A stretch of DNA of 14,499 nucleotides from CAJPST01 sp041795785 (GCA_041795785.1 JBHBXR010000075.1:1-14499); one strand, 5' to 3'. Positions 6,540 to 14,226 are shown, numbered from the stretch's first letter. Notes: a model not told the origin generated them from the letters alone. Translations and numbers: made by a program.

Positions 6540-8447
6540 ATGTTCACGTTCGGTTACCGCTACTTTATTTTTCTTTTGCTCACCTTCTTTTTCGGCAGCG
6601 CTTATGCTGTCGATTATCCGGCATTGGTTCAAGATATCGAGAACCGTTTGGATAAAACTGCCTCCCTTTACCGGCAAAATAATATTGATGACGCCCGCAC
6701 CGAAGTGCAAATGGCATATTTTGAAGTATTTGAAAATTTGGAAGGTCCGATTCGGATTAATTTCTCCGCACAAAAAAGTTTTCAAATGGAAGCCGCTTTC
6801 GGCGAAATCCGTAAAATGATCGGCGAAGGCAAACCCCTTGCGGAAGTACAGGCGAAAGTCGATGCACTGAAAGCGGAACTGCGGGAAGTGCTACCGGCGT
6901 TAGGCGAAGGTCATCAGCTCAATGCGGAAGGACAGCACGGCACTTATAACAATCAGGAAATCGCCCGACACTGGCAGCAAAGTTTCAAAATTATTGACGA
7001 TTTACTTGCCGATGCCATCAGCGCCTATCAAGCAAAGGATTTCGCCAAAGCCAAACAATTAATCCAACAAGCGCAATATGACGGCTTTAAAAATTCCGAA
7101 ATGGAGATGTCTATTCGCCAAAACCGTTCCGCGTCAGTTTCGTCTGCCATTAATCAGCAATTTTATGACTTAATCAAGCTGAGTGAACAACCCGAGCAAA
7201 TCAGCCTGTTAGGTTATCAAATCACCACACTGTTGCAGGATATTGAAGAACAGCTGCCGCAACTGCCGACAACCCGTGACACCCAAAGCGTCAGTGAAGA
7301 TACGCAAAATGTTGCCGACAGCACGCCCGATCAGGATTGGGCGAAAGTCGTCGCAGACATTAACCAACGCATTCAACAAGCCATTCGACAATATGAAAAC
7401 GGCGACGCGAAAAAAGCGATGTTAGCCGTACAGGACACCTATTTCGACGTGTTTGAAAGCTCCGGTATGGAAAATAAAGTGGGGTCGCGCGATGCCAATT
7501 TTAAAGCGCAATTGGAAGGCTATTTCACCCGTTTGGTCGGCTTGATGAAAGCCAATGAAAGCAGCGAAAAATTGCAGCAACAAGCGAGCGGTTTAAATCA
7601 AGAATTGACTAAAGCCGTCAATATGTTGCAGGGCGGTTCGCAAAGCGCTTGGGATATGTTTATTTACAGCCTGCTTATCATTCTGCGCGAGGGGTTGGAA
7701 GCCTTGTTAATCGTTGCGGCAATCGTCACTTATTTAGTGAAAAACAACCATCAGGACAAACTGCCGACGATTCGTCAATCCGTCTATGTCGCCTTGGCGG
7801 CAAGCGTCGTCACCGCCGTGATTTTCCAGTTAATTTTTACCACCAATTCAGGCACCAACAGAGAGCTGCTTGAAGGCTTTACTATGATGATCGCCGTGGT
7901 TATGCTGTTTATGATGAGTTATTGGTTGCTGTCCAAAGTGGAAGCGCAAAATTGGAAACGTTATTTGGAAGGCAAACTTTCCGCCGCGTTGACCACCGGT
8001 TCGTTAATCGGTTTATGGTTGACCAGTTTCCTTGCGGTGTATCGTGAAGGGGCGGAAACCGTCTTGTTTTACTACGCGCTCATCGGCGATGCGTCCGACA
8101 CGGCGGACTATATGTATTTGGCGGCGGGCTTTGTCGTCGGCGCCGTTATCTTAGTTATCTGTTATTTCATTATGCGCTATACCGTGGTCAAACTGCCGTT
8201 AAAACCGTTTTTTATGTTCACCGGCGGCTTTATGTATCTCATGGCGTTTGTATTTGCCGGTAAAAGCGTATTGGAGCTGATTGAAGGCAAACTGTTCGAG
8301 CCGACGTTATTGTCAGGCGTACCTGAAATCAGCTGGCTGGGCATCTATCCTTATATGGAAACCCTGCTTCCGCAAGCCGCTTTAATCGTTGCGGCGATAT
8401 TTGCGTGGATTTATATGAAATATCAAGCGGGCAAAACTCAAGGTTAA
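6540..8447 (+). CDS. fetM: FTR1-family iron permease with large periplasmic domain (FetM / cFtr1 type)
   Basis: A 635-residue inner-membrane iron permease, the transport component of FetMP / cFtr1-P19 systems. Residues 1-23 form a signal peptide ending GSAYA. Residues about 24-370 are a periplasmic, mostly helical region with three repeats of roughly 120 residues, each carrying a Y-x(2)-F-(E/K) or related block (YFEVFEN at 60, YDGFKNSEM at 180, YFDVFESSG at 301). The FTR1 membrane domain then runs to the C-terminus with about seven hydrophobic segments. It carries the two RExxE iron-binding motifs: REGLE at 383-387 and REGAE at 502-506. AAGG at 6527-6530 supports the start. It heads the operon, behind a promoter with a Fur-like box, and the P19 gene follows after 105 bases. 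Ferrous rather than ferric substrate is not decided by sequence. Confidence 0.95.
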   Translation: MFTFGYRYFIFLLLTFFFGSAYAVDYPALVQDIENRLDKTASLYRQNNIDDARTEVQMAYFEVFENLEGPIRINFSAQKSFQMEAAFGEIRKMIGEGKPLAEVQAKVDALKAELREVLPALGEGHQLNAEGQHGTYNNQEIARHWQQSFKIIDDLLADAISAYQAKDFAKAKQLIQQAQYDGFKNSEMEMSIRQNRSASVSSAINQQFYDLIKLSEQPEQISLLGYQITTLLQDIEEQLPQLPTTRDTQSVSEDTQNVADSTPDQDWAKVVADINQRIQQAIRQYENGDAKKAMLAVQDTYFDVFESSGMENKVGSRDANFKAQLEGYFTRLVGLMKANESSEKLQQQASGLNQELTKAVNMLQGGSQSAWDMFIYSLLIILREGLEALLIVAAIVTYLVKNNHQDKLPTIRQSVYVALAASVVTAVIFQLIFTTNSGTNRELLEGFTMMIAVVMLFMMSYWLLSKVEAQNWKRYLEGKLSAALTTGSLIGLWLTSFLAVYREGAETVLFYYALIGDASDTADYMYLAAGFVVGAVILVICYFIMRYTVVKLPLKPFFMFTGGFMYLMAFVFAGKSVLELIEGKLFEPTLLSGVPEISWLGIYPYMETLLPQAALIVAAIFAWIYMKYQAGKTQG

Positions 8448-8465
8448 AAAACAACGAGTTTTTTG

Positions 8466-8474
8466 ACCGCACTT
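8466..8474 (-). repeat. DNA uptake signal sequence between FTR1 and P19 genes
   Basis: An exact ACCGCACTT in the 105-base gap, followed by TTTT. A weak all A/T-rich stem (AAAAAAC/GTTTTTT, 8446-8464) lies just before it. I do not count this as a terminator, because the downstream genes need transcription from the operon promoter and no strong internal promoter is evident. Confidence 0.8.
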
Positions 8475-8552
8475 TTTACTCTAACGAATGAAAACGCTAC
8501 TTATACAAACCAATTAATCCGTTATTAAACCAACCTAAAAAGGAAAAAGACA

Positions 8553-9074
8553 ATGAAAAAAACATTTTTGGCAACGACCTTATTAGCAAGTATTTTAGCC
8601 GCACCATCCGCATTGGCGTTTAAAGAATATCCGATCGGCGAGCCGGTTACCATGAACGAAATGGAAATCGCCGCGGTTTATCTGCAACCGATTGATATGG
8701 AACCGCGTGGAATGGGGTTATCGGCGAAAGATTCCGACATTCACTTGGAAGCGGACATTCACACCACCAAAGGCAATAAAAACGGCTTCGGCGAGGGTGA
8801 ATGGATGCCGTATCTGACCATCAACTATACTTTAGTCAATGTCGATACCGGCGAGAAACAACAAGGCACCTTTATGCCGATGGTTGCCGGCGACGGTCCT
8901 CACTATGGTGCTAACGTGAAAATGATGGGCGTGGGCAACTACAAATTAACCTATCATATCGAACCGCCGTCCAAAGCCGGTATGCACCGCCACACGGACG
9001 AAGAGACCGGTGTGGGTCGTTGGTGGAAACCTTTCGACGTAAGTTATGAATTCAAATTCACCGGTTTAAAATAA
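8553..9074 (+). CDS. fetP: P19-family periplasmic iron/copper-binding protein (FetP type)
   Basis: A 173-residue periplasmic protein with signal peptide MKKTFLATTLLASILAAPSALA (residues 1-22) and mature start FKEYPIG. It belongs to the P19 / FetP / Tp34 family: dimeric immunoglobulin-like proteins that bind copper and iron and work with an FTR1 permease. Expected metal ligands are present with the family spacing: H64 and E66 in DIHLEADIH, M110 and H117 in FMPMVAGDGPHYG, and H147 in MHRHTDEE. These line up with FetP H44, E46, M90, H97 and H127 as I recall that structure, with a constant offset of 20 for the signal peptide. The start has AAGGA about 10 bases upstream. It follows the FTR1 gene, and a long-stem hairpin separates it from the next gene, which could set its mRNA level apart from the membrane genes. 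Confidence 0.96.
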   Translation: MKKTFLATTLLASILAAPSALAFKEYPIGEPVTMNEMEIAAVYLQPIDMEPRGMGLSAKDSDIHLEADIHTTKGNKNGFGEGEWMPYLTINYTLVNVDTGEKQQGTFMPMVAGDGPHYGANVKMMGVGNYKLTYHIEPPSKAGMHRHTDEETGVGRWWKPFDVSYEFKFTGLK

Positions 9075-9085
9075 TTTAGCCTATA

Positions 9086-9133
9086 CGGGTATGGGAGCTT
9101 GTCTTTAACTTTTAAATACAAATTCCATACCCG
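9086..9133 (+). promoter_or_regulatory. Intercistronic hairpin downstream of the P19 gene
   Basis: CGGGTATGG (9086-9094) pairs exactly with CCATACCCG (9125-9133). The pairing extends inward by one G-T and one A-T pair, and outward by TAT/ATA past a single bulged A. The loop is about 30 bases and AT-rich. No T-run follows, so it is not an intrinsic terminator. It fills most of the 73-base gap and ends about 14 bases before the next start codon. It may stabilise the 3' end of an fetM-fetP transcript or modulate translation of the next gene. Confidence 0.55.
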
Positions 9134-9147
9134 ATAACGAATACCCT

Positions 9148-10539
9148 ATGACCTATTTTTTCGTTTTTCTACTGCAAACCCTATTACCCACTGCCCTACT
9201 ATTAGGTTGTAGCTGGTCTGCTTATCCGCAATTAAAACTCAAACCCTTAACTTGGCTGACGTTGTTCGGCATTGTCATCGGTATTCTGCTCGCCGCCCTA
9301 TTACCAAGCGGACAACGCGTCAATGTCACGTTGACGGCAATCATCATCGCCTGCTTATTGCTGTTTTATCTGAGCCTGTTTATTTCCTCCGCCCGTCTTC
9401 ATCAATTTTGGCATCTTGTTTTAATCATCATCGTCAGTTTGCAATGGGCGAAAGATCCGAATATTGCCGCCATCACCGGCACGGATGTTATCAACACCGA
9501 TTTTATTTTGAACCTAAGTGCGGTCGTTTTAGGCGTTATTTTTTGTATTTTCAGCGCCGCTTGGTTATTCCTCTTATTCCGACAATATAAAACGGAGAAA
9601 AAACCGACCGCACTTCGTGCGGCATTCATCAGCTTAATCGTTCTGCTAATGCTGATTCCGTTAAGTGGTGAGCTGTTATTGAGTCTGATGAAATTACAAG
9701 TGATTGAATTGACGAAACCCCGTTTGAGTTTCGTCGCCAAATCAAGCAATATCACCGCTTATTTTAACTATATCAACACTGTTCTTCTGTGCGCCCTAAT
9801 CGCGCTGTTCGGCATCCGGATTCACAAACTGCGACGGCAACGGATGCAGGCGGAAAGCCATCCTATCGAGAAACGTAAAAAAACCGCCTACTACCGCTAC
9901 TCGGCAAGAACGATCCTGTGGGGATGCGCAGTGTCATTTATCATTGCAGCGACACAACTCTATTGGGATAAAGTCGCTTCGCAACCGCCACAATTATCGA
10001 CGGCAACGCCTTTAACATTAGATACGCAGGAACAACTGCATATTCCGATCGAACAGGTGAAAGACGGCAAATTGCACCGTTTCGTGTGGATTGCCGACGA
10101 CGGCAAAGCGGTACGTTTTTTTGTTATTAACCGTCAACCCGATCGTTTAAGTTTGGCGGTGGTGTTTGATGCCTGTCTGCTCTGCGGCGATCAAGGCTAT
10201 GTCATGCAAGATGATCAGGTGGTCTGTATCGGTTGCGGCGTGCGGATGTTTATTCCGTCCATCGGCAAACCGGGCGGCTGCAATCCGGTGCCCATTGAAA
10301 ACTGGCGGCAAACGGAAACGGAAATTCTGGTTAATAAAACCGATTTGGAAGACGGGTTGAATTTATTCTCGACCATTGTGGAAATTGAAGTGACGGATCC
10401 GGTAAGCGGTGCAAAATTAACCAACACCAAAACCGAACACAAATACAGCTACGAAGGCAAAACTTACTTTTTCAGCAATGAGAAAAACTTGGATTTATTC
10501 CGTGATAACCCTGAAAACTATTTGCAGGGAGCAAAATGA
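9148..10539 (+). CDS. Membrane Fe-S protein (DUF2318 family) with C-terminal YHS domain
   Basis: A 463-residue protein corresponding by position and content to Cj1660 of the Campylobacter P19 locus. Residues 1 to about 275 hold roughly eight hydrophobic segments (near 3-21, 35-53, 60-80, 87-100, 120-144, 158-182, 205-224, 255-270). A soluble region follows with cysteines typical of DUF2318: DACLLC (C343, C346), CIGC (C360, C363) and PGGC (C378), likely ligands of an iron-sulfur cluster or another metal. Residues about 416-460 look like a YHS domain (DPVSGAKL ... YFFSNEKNLDLF). Its usual DPVCG cysteine is serine here (S420). The family role is thought to be electron transfer for periplasmic iron handling, but this is not established. 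No clear ribosome binding site precedes 9148, which lies just after a stable hairpin. Two uptake sequences lie inside the gene. It overlaps the next gene by ATGA. Confidence 0.9.
   Translation: MTYFFVFLLQTLLPTALLLGCSWSAYPQLKLKPLTWLTLFGIVIGILLAALLPSGQRVNVTLTAIIIACLLLFYLSLFISSARLHQFWHLVLIIIVSLQWAKDPNIAAITGTDVINTDFILNLSAVVLGVIFCIFSAAWLFLLFRQYKTEKKPTALRAAFISLIVLLMLIPLSGELLLSLMKLQVIELTKPRLSFVAKSSNITAYFNYINTVLLCALIALFGIRIHKLRRQRMQAESHPIEKRKKTAYYRYSARTILWGCAVSFIIAATQLYWDKVASQPPQLSTATPLTLDTQEQLHIPIEQVKDGKLHRFVWIADDGKAVRFFVINRQPDRLSLAVVFDACLLCGDQGYVMQDDQVVCIGCGVRMFIPSIGKPGGCNPVPIENWRQTETEILVNKTDLEDGLNLFSTIVEIEVTDPVSGAKLTNTKTEHKYSYEGKTYFFSNEKNLDLFRDNPENYLQGAK
9516..9524 (+). repeat. DNA uptake signal sequence in the Fe-S protein gene (forward)
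   Basis: An exact AAGTGCGGT within the coding sequence, encoding part of LSAVVL in a hydrophobic segment. An opposite-facing copy lies about 80 bases downstream. Confidence 0.85.
9607..9615 (-). repeat. DNA uptake signal sequence in the Fe-S protein gene (reverse)
   Basis: An exact ACCGCACTT, coding PTAL in a cytoplasmic-type loop. It overlaps a small hairpin, CCGCAC-TTC-GTGCGG (9608-9622). Confidence 0.85.
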
Positions 10540-11846
10540 TGTTGTGGCGAATGTTATTCCAATCTTGGAAACACGGCTTAAAACGTAAGCTATTGGCAAT
10601 TCTGACGATTTTTCTGGCGGCGGGATTGGTTTCCGCGCTGCTTGCCGTGTCCATCGACATCGGCGATAAAATGGCGAAAGAATTGAAATCCTACGGCGCT
10701 AACATTTTGGTGGAACCGGCAAGCAGCGCGATTTTACCGGAAATGAATAGTGGCAATATTTCCCTCGCCACACAGGATTTCATTGACGAAAAAGAACTGC
10801 CGAACATTAAAGATATTTTCTGGCGTAATAATATCGTCGGTTTTGCCCCGCTTCTCGGTGCGGAAGTAGAGGTTGAAGGCGGACAATCGGTTTCCGTGCT
10901 GGGTACGTTTTTTGATCGCCCGATTGCCGTTCCCGATGAAGATGATTACCACACCGGACAAAAAATCATCAGCCCTTATTGGCAGGTTGAAGGCGAATGG
11001 GTGGACGACAGCCAATCCCGATTCGACGACGTGGTTCCCGCTTTAATCGGCGCACAACTGGCAAAAAGCCGCCAATGGACTATCGGACAACGGCTGACCT
11101 TGCGTTACCAAAGCGCAGAATCGAATCATTCCGTTCACATCGAAATCAAGGGCATTGTCGCCACCGGCGGCAGTGAAGAACACCAATTGATTATGCCGCT
11201 AAGTGCGGTGCAAAAATTGTTAGATTTGGAAGGCAAAGTGCAAGCGATCAAAGTCTCCGCCCTCACCGTACCTGAAAACGAATTATCACGCAAGGCGCGC
11301 GCCAATGTGGACAGTTTGGATGCGGCGGAATACGATCGCTGGTATTGCACCGCCTATGTATCTTCCATTTCCCATCAACTGGAAGAAGCCATTTCAGGTG
11401 CGGTAGTGCGTCCGATTTGGCAGGTTGCGGCATCGGAAGGGGTTGTCATTGAAAAAATCCAATTATTACTCGGTGTCGTCACAATCGCCGCCCTCATTGC
11501 CGCCGCTATGGGCATCGCCTCTCTGATGACCACCACCATCATTGAACGCAGTAAAGAAATCGGTTTAATGAAAGCGCTCGGCGCTTATCAATGGCAAATC
11601 GTTCTGCTGTTTTATTGCGAAGCGGTGATCAGCGCGTTAATCGGCGGCATACTCGGTTGTCTTGCCGGCTGGGGATTGGCGAAATTTATCGGTATTTCCT
11701 TATTCGGCGAAGCGCTCAGTTTCGCTTGGATCGTTATCCCTTGCGTACTGGTTCTGTCGGTATTGATCGCCTTAACCGGCACTTGGTTCCCGGCGCACCG
11801 TATCGCACGTTTATATCCGGTCGAGGTGTTATATGGTCGCCAATAA
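10536..11846 (+). CDS. ABC transporter permease, MacB/FtsX type (first of pair)
   Basis: A 436-residue permease of the MacB/FtsX/LolCE superfamily. One N-terminal membrane segment (about 20-40) is followed by a long periplasmic domain (about 41-305), then three further segments (about 311-331, 354-380, 395-418). The block ERSKEIGLMKALGA (from E337) is the conserved cytoplasmic stretch that contacts the ATPase. It overlaps the preceding gene by four bases (ATGA) and the next permease by 14, so the three are translationally coupled. It corresponds to Cj1661 or Cj1662 in the Campylobacter locus. MacB-type transporters couple ATP hydrolysis to periplasmic movement rather than classical import, so direct iron import by this unit is doubtful. 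One uptake sequence lies inside (11201-11209). Confidence 0.93.
   Translation: MMLWRMLFQSWKHGLKRKLLAILTIFLAAGLVSALLAVSIDIGDKMAKELKSYGANILVEPASSAILPEMNSGNISLATQDFIDEKELPNIKDIFWRNNIVGFAPLLGAEVEVEGGQSVSVLGTFFDRPIAVPDEDDYHTGQKIISPYWQVEGEWVDDSQSRFDDVVPALIGAQLAKSRQWTIGQRLTLRYQSAESNHSVHIEIKGIVATGGSEEHQLIMPLSAVQKLLDLEGKVQAIKVSALTVPENELSRKARANVDSLDAAEYDRWYCTAYVSSISHQLEEAISGAVVRPIWQVAASEGVVIEKIQLLLGVVTIAALIAAAMGIASLMTTTIIERSKEIGLMKALGAYQWQIVLLFYCEAVISALIGGILGCLAGWGLAKFIGISLFGEALSFAWIVIPCVLVLSVLIALTGTWFPAHRIARLYPVEVLYGRQ
11201..11209 (+). repeat. DNA uptake signal sequence in the first permease gene
   Basis: An exact AAGTGCGGT, read as LSAVQ in the periplasmic domain of the permease. Confidence 0.85.
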
Positions 11847-12972
11847 CACGAAATCCATGTTTTGGCGTCTGGTTCTGCAAGCCTTGCGTTTACGCTTACA
11901 ACGGGTCTTTATCATTTTTGCCGCCCTCACCGTCGGTGCAAGTATCGTCACCGCAATGGCGGCGGTTTATTTCGATATCAATACCAAAATGAGTCAGGAA
12001 CTGCGCACCTTCGGCGCCAATTTTTATATCGGTTCCGCACACGGCGGATTAATCGAAGAACAACAAATCCGTCAAATTCTGCAAGATGCGCCACCGGCAT
12101 TAATCAACGGCGCCAGTCCTTATTTATACGGCGTGACGCGCAGCGAATTGGAAAAAATCGTGATTATGGGCGTGTGGTTTGAAGATATGCGTATCCTTGC
12201 TCCCTATTGGCAAGTCAGCGGGCAACAAATTAATGTCAATTTTGATGATCGCAATGCGATGATCGGTAAAACCTTGGCGGAACGCTTAAATCTAAAAATC
12301 GGCGATAAAATTACGTTAAGTAAAAATGCCGTTGAAAAGCACAGTTTCAAAATTAAAGCCGTAATCGAAAGTGGCGACGTTACCGACAGTATGCTGATCG
12401 TCAACCTTGAATTTGCGCAAAATTGGCTGGAAAAAGACGGTTTGGCAAGCAATGCGTTGTTATCGGTCAATAATGAAAAAGGGCAGGTGGAACAGTTTGC
12501 GCAACAATTGCAACAACGCTATCCCGATTTGGATATCCGCCCGATTCGTAAAGTCTCCGCCTCGGAAGGACAAATTTTAGACAAAATAAAAGGCTTGATG
12601 GGGTTGATTTCCGCGGTGATCTTGATCCTTGCCACGCTATGCGTCAACACTACACTTATCGCCATTGTCGGCGAACGGGCAAAAGAATTTGCGTTGCAAA
12701 AAGCGTTGGGCGCCAAAGGAGCAGACATCATCAAACAAATCGGCACGGAGATTCTGATTATTGCCGTTTGCGCCATAGCAGCGGGCTTGATTATCGGCTA
12801 TCTGCTCGCACAAGTGCTCGGTTTAACCGTTTTTAAAGCCACTATCGATATGCGTCTGCCGGTATTACCAATCACCGTCGGATTATCGTTATTAGTGGCG
12901 TTTATCGCCGTTATCGTGCCAACCAAACGGGCACTAAATATTGAAACGGCAAACGTATTAAAAGGGGAATAA
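11833..12972 (+). CDS. ABC transporter permease, MacB/FtsX type (second of pair)
   Basis: A 379-residue paralogue of the preceding permease with the same layout: membrane segment at about 25-47, periplasmic domain to about 250, then segments at about 254-279, 301-328 and 344-363. GERAKEFALQKALGAKG (from G280) is the ATPase-coupling block. Both permeases share a PYWQV motif in the periplasmic part (ISPYWQVEG in the first, LAPYWQVSG here) and an ASEG motif before the second membrane segment, so the pair probably arose by duplication and forms a heterodimer. The periplasmic domain is about 55 residues shorter than in the first. GAGGTG at 11823-11828 supports the start. A later Met (11857, MFWRLVLQ) is possible but would remove only eight residues. 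The ATPase gene begins two bases after the stop TAA at 12970-12972. Confidence 0.93.
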   Translation: MVANNTKSMFWRLVLQALRLRLQRVFIIFAALTVGASIVTAMAAVYFDINTKMSQELRTFGANFYIGSAHGGLIEEQQIRQILQDAPPALINGASPYLYGVTRSELEKIVIMGVWFEDMRILAPYWQVSGQQINVNFDDRNAMIGKTLAERLNLKIGDKITLSKNAVEKHSFKIKAVIESGDVTDSMLIVNLEFAQNWLEKDGLASNALLSVNNEKGQVEQFAQQLQQRYPDLDIRPIRKVSASEGQILDKIKGLMGLISAVILILATLCVNTTLIAIVGERAKEFALQKALGAKGADIIKQIGTEILIIAVCAIAAGLIIGYLLAQVLGLTVFKATIDMRLPVLPITVGLSLLVAFIAVIVPTKRALNIETANVLKGE

Positions 12973-12973
12973 T

Positions 12974-13645
12974 GTGGCTGATAAAGTAATTGAAACCCAA
13001 CACCTGTATAAAAGATTCGGTCAAGTGACCGCACTGGAAGATATTAATATCCAAATTACCGAAGGCGAGTTTGTTTCCATTATGGGCGCGTCAGGTTCGG
13101 GTAAAACCACTCTAATGAACATCCTGACCGGTTTGGATACGGCAACGGAAGGCAAGGTTATTTTAGACGGCGTGGACGCGGCACAACTGGACGAAGTGGG
13201 TCGGCAGCGTTTTCGGGCGGAAAAAATCGGGCTGATTTTCCAACAATTCCATTTAATTCCGTATTTAACGGCATTGGAAAACGTCATGCTGGCACAGCAT
13301 TATCACAGTGTTATTGACGAACAGGCGGCAAAAGCCGTATTGGAGCAAGTAGGCTTAGAACACCGTATCGATCACCGCCCGAGCCAACTTTCCGGTGGCG
13401 AACAACAACGGGTTTGTATCGCCCGCGCCCTCGTCAACCAACCGCCGGTGATTTTTGCCGATGAGCCGACAGGCAATCTTGATGAAAAAAATGAACGTTT
13501 GGTGTTGGATTTGTTAATTCAACTGAACAAGCAAGGGCGCACTGTGGTGATGGTGACGCACAATCCCGAACTGGGCAAACTCACTCACCGCACCATTTTC
13601 TTACAACACGGAAAATTTTTGCGGGAGGAACGCAATGAAATCTAA
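12974..13645 (+). CDS. ABC transporter ATP-binding protein (LolD/MacB type)
   Basis: A 223-residue ATPase with every ABC motif: Walker A GASGSGKT (38-45), Q-loop Q90 in LIFQQFHL, signature LSGGEQQRV (139-147), Walker B VIFADE (159-164) followed by PTGNLD, and H-loop H196 in VMVTHN. The PTGNLD block and length are typical of the LolD/MacB/FtsE group, matching the two MacB-type permeases just upstream. Start is GTG at 12974: the overlapping ATG at 12972 runs into a stop within six codons, and GGGG at 12964-12967 is well placed for the GTG. It follows the second permease directly and overlaps the thioredoxin gene by 11 bases. It is the energy source for the operon's ABC unit in the cytoplasm; the transported substrate is unknown. 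Confidence 0.96.
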   Translation: MADKVIETQHLYKRFGQVTALEDINIQITEGEFVSIMGASGSGKTTLMNILTGLDTATEGKVILDGVDAAQLDEVGRQRFRAEKIGLIFQQFHLIPYLTALENVMLAQHYHSVIDEQAAKAVLEQVGLEHRIDHRPSQLSGGEQQRVCIARALVNQPPVIFADEPTGNLDEKNERLVLDLLIQLNKQGRTVVMVTHNPELGKLTHRTIFLQHGKFLREERNEI

Positions 13646-14123
13646 ACATCGCCTCTATTCCATGATATTAAGTGCGGTCGTTTTTTTATTAGTTTCCTGC
13701 AAAGACGAAAACGCCGTCATCGGACAGCAAGCCCCTGAAATTGCCGCCTTTGATCTGCAAGGCAACAAAGTGACGTTGGCAACGTGGAAAAATCAAAACC
13801 TTCTGCTCACCTTTTGGTCGGAAAGCTGCGGCGTTTGCATTGCGGAATTAAAAGAACTGGAAAAAACGGCGCAAGCCTATCCCGATAAACTTCAGCTCGT
13901 CGCCATCAATGTGGACGGTGAAAAAGCCGACACGCAAGCCGTTGTGGAAAAACACCGCTTAACCATGCCGGTGATTAAGGATCAGATCAAAATCACCGCC
14001 GAACGTTACCGGCTCAACGGCACGCCGACTTCTTTTGTAATTGATAAACAGGGAAAAATTCTTGATAAATTTGAAGGCTTAATTCCGCAGGAAGCATTGA
14101 TGAAATTGGTTAATCAAGGATAA
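13635..14123 (+). CDS. Thioredoxin-like (TlpA/ResA family) lipoprotein
   Basis: A 162-residue membrane-anchored periplasmic thiol oxidoreductase. The N-terminus is a lipoprotein signal ending LLVSC, so C22 is the probable lipidated cysteine. The thioredoxin fold follows with the active site SESCGVCIAE (C65, C68) and the cis-proline P131 in LNGTPTSFVID. The CGVC active site and AINVDGEK strand fit the TlpA/ResA/redoxin group. GGGAGG lies about 10 bases before the start, inside the end of the ATPase gene. The Campylobacter locus carries two such proteins (Cj1664, Cj1665); only one is here. A likely role is reducing cysteines in the operon's Fe-S protein or supplying electrons for iron release from P19, but that is inference. 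It is the last gene of the operon. Confidence 0.94.
   Translation: MKSKHRLYSMILSAVVFLLVSCKDENAVIGQQAPEIAAFDLQGNKVTLATWKNQNLLLTFWSESCGVCIAELKELEKTAQAYPDKLQLVAINVDGEKADTQAVVEKHRLTMPVIKDQIKITAERYRLNGTPTSFVIDKQGKILDKFEGLIPQEALMKLVNQG
13670..13678 (+). repeat. DNA uptake signal sequence in the thioredoxin lipoprotein signal peptide
   Basis: An exact AAGTGCGGT followed by CGTTTTTTTATT, an A/T tract like the extended uptake consensus. It encodes LSAVV of the signal sequence, where hydrophobic codons tolerate it. Confidence 0.85.
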
Positions 14124-14141
14124 AAAACGCGGGAAAAAATG

Positions 14142-14150
14142 ACCGCACTT
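14142..14150 (-). repeat. DNA uptake signal sequence after the iron operon
   Basis: An exact ACCGCACTT, 19 bases past the thioredoxin stop codon. A facing copy is 103 bases away (14254-14262), too far for an obvious simple terminator stem. I found no other strong terminator for the operon between 14124 and 14226. Confidence 0.85.
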
Positions 14151-14226
14151 TGATCACTTCTTTAAATAACAGCCTTCATAAATCCATCAAAATAAGGGAT
14201 TTGTTAATTTTTATTAGCGGTTGTGG

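Noticed and set aside
8446..8464. AAAAAAC/GTTTTTT stem after the FTR1 gene as a terminator
   Set aside because: It is nearly all A-T, overlaps the stop codon and is followed by GACCGC rather than a T-run. Termination here would cut the operon.
9591..9622. CCGCAC-TTC-GTGCGG hairpin as a regulatory element
   Set aside because: It is a short stem arising from an uptake sequence followed by its chance complement within coding DNA, with no T-run or other signal.
12972..12989. ATG at 12972 as the ATPase start
   Set aside because: That frame stops after five codons. The GTG at 12974 opens the full ABC ATPase and has a well-placed GGGG site.
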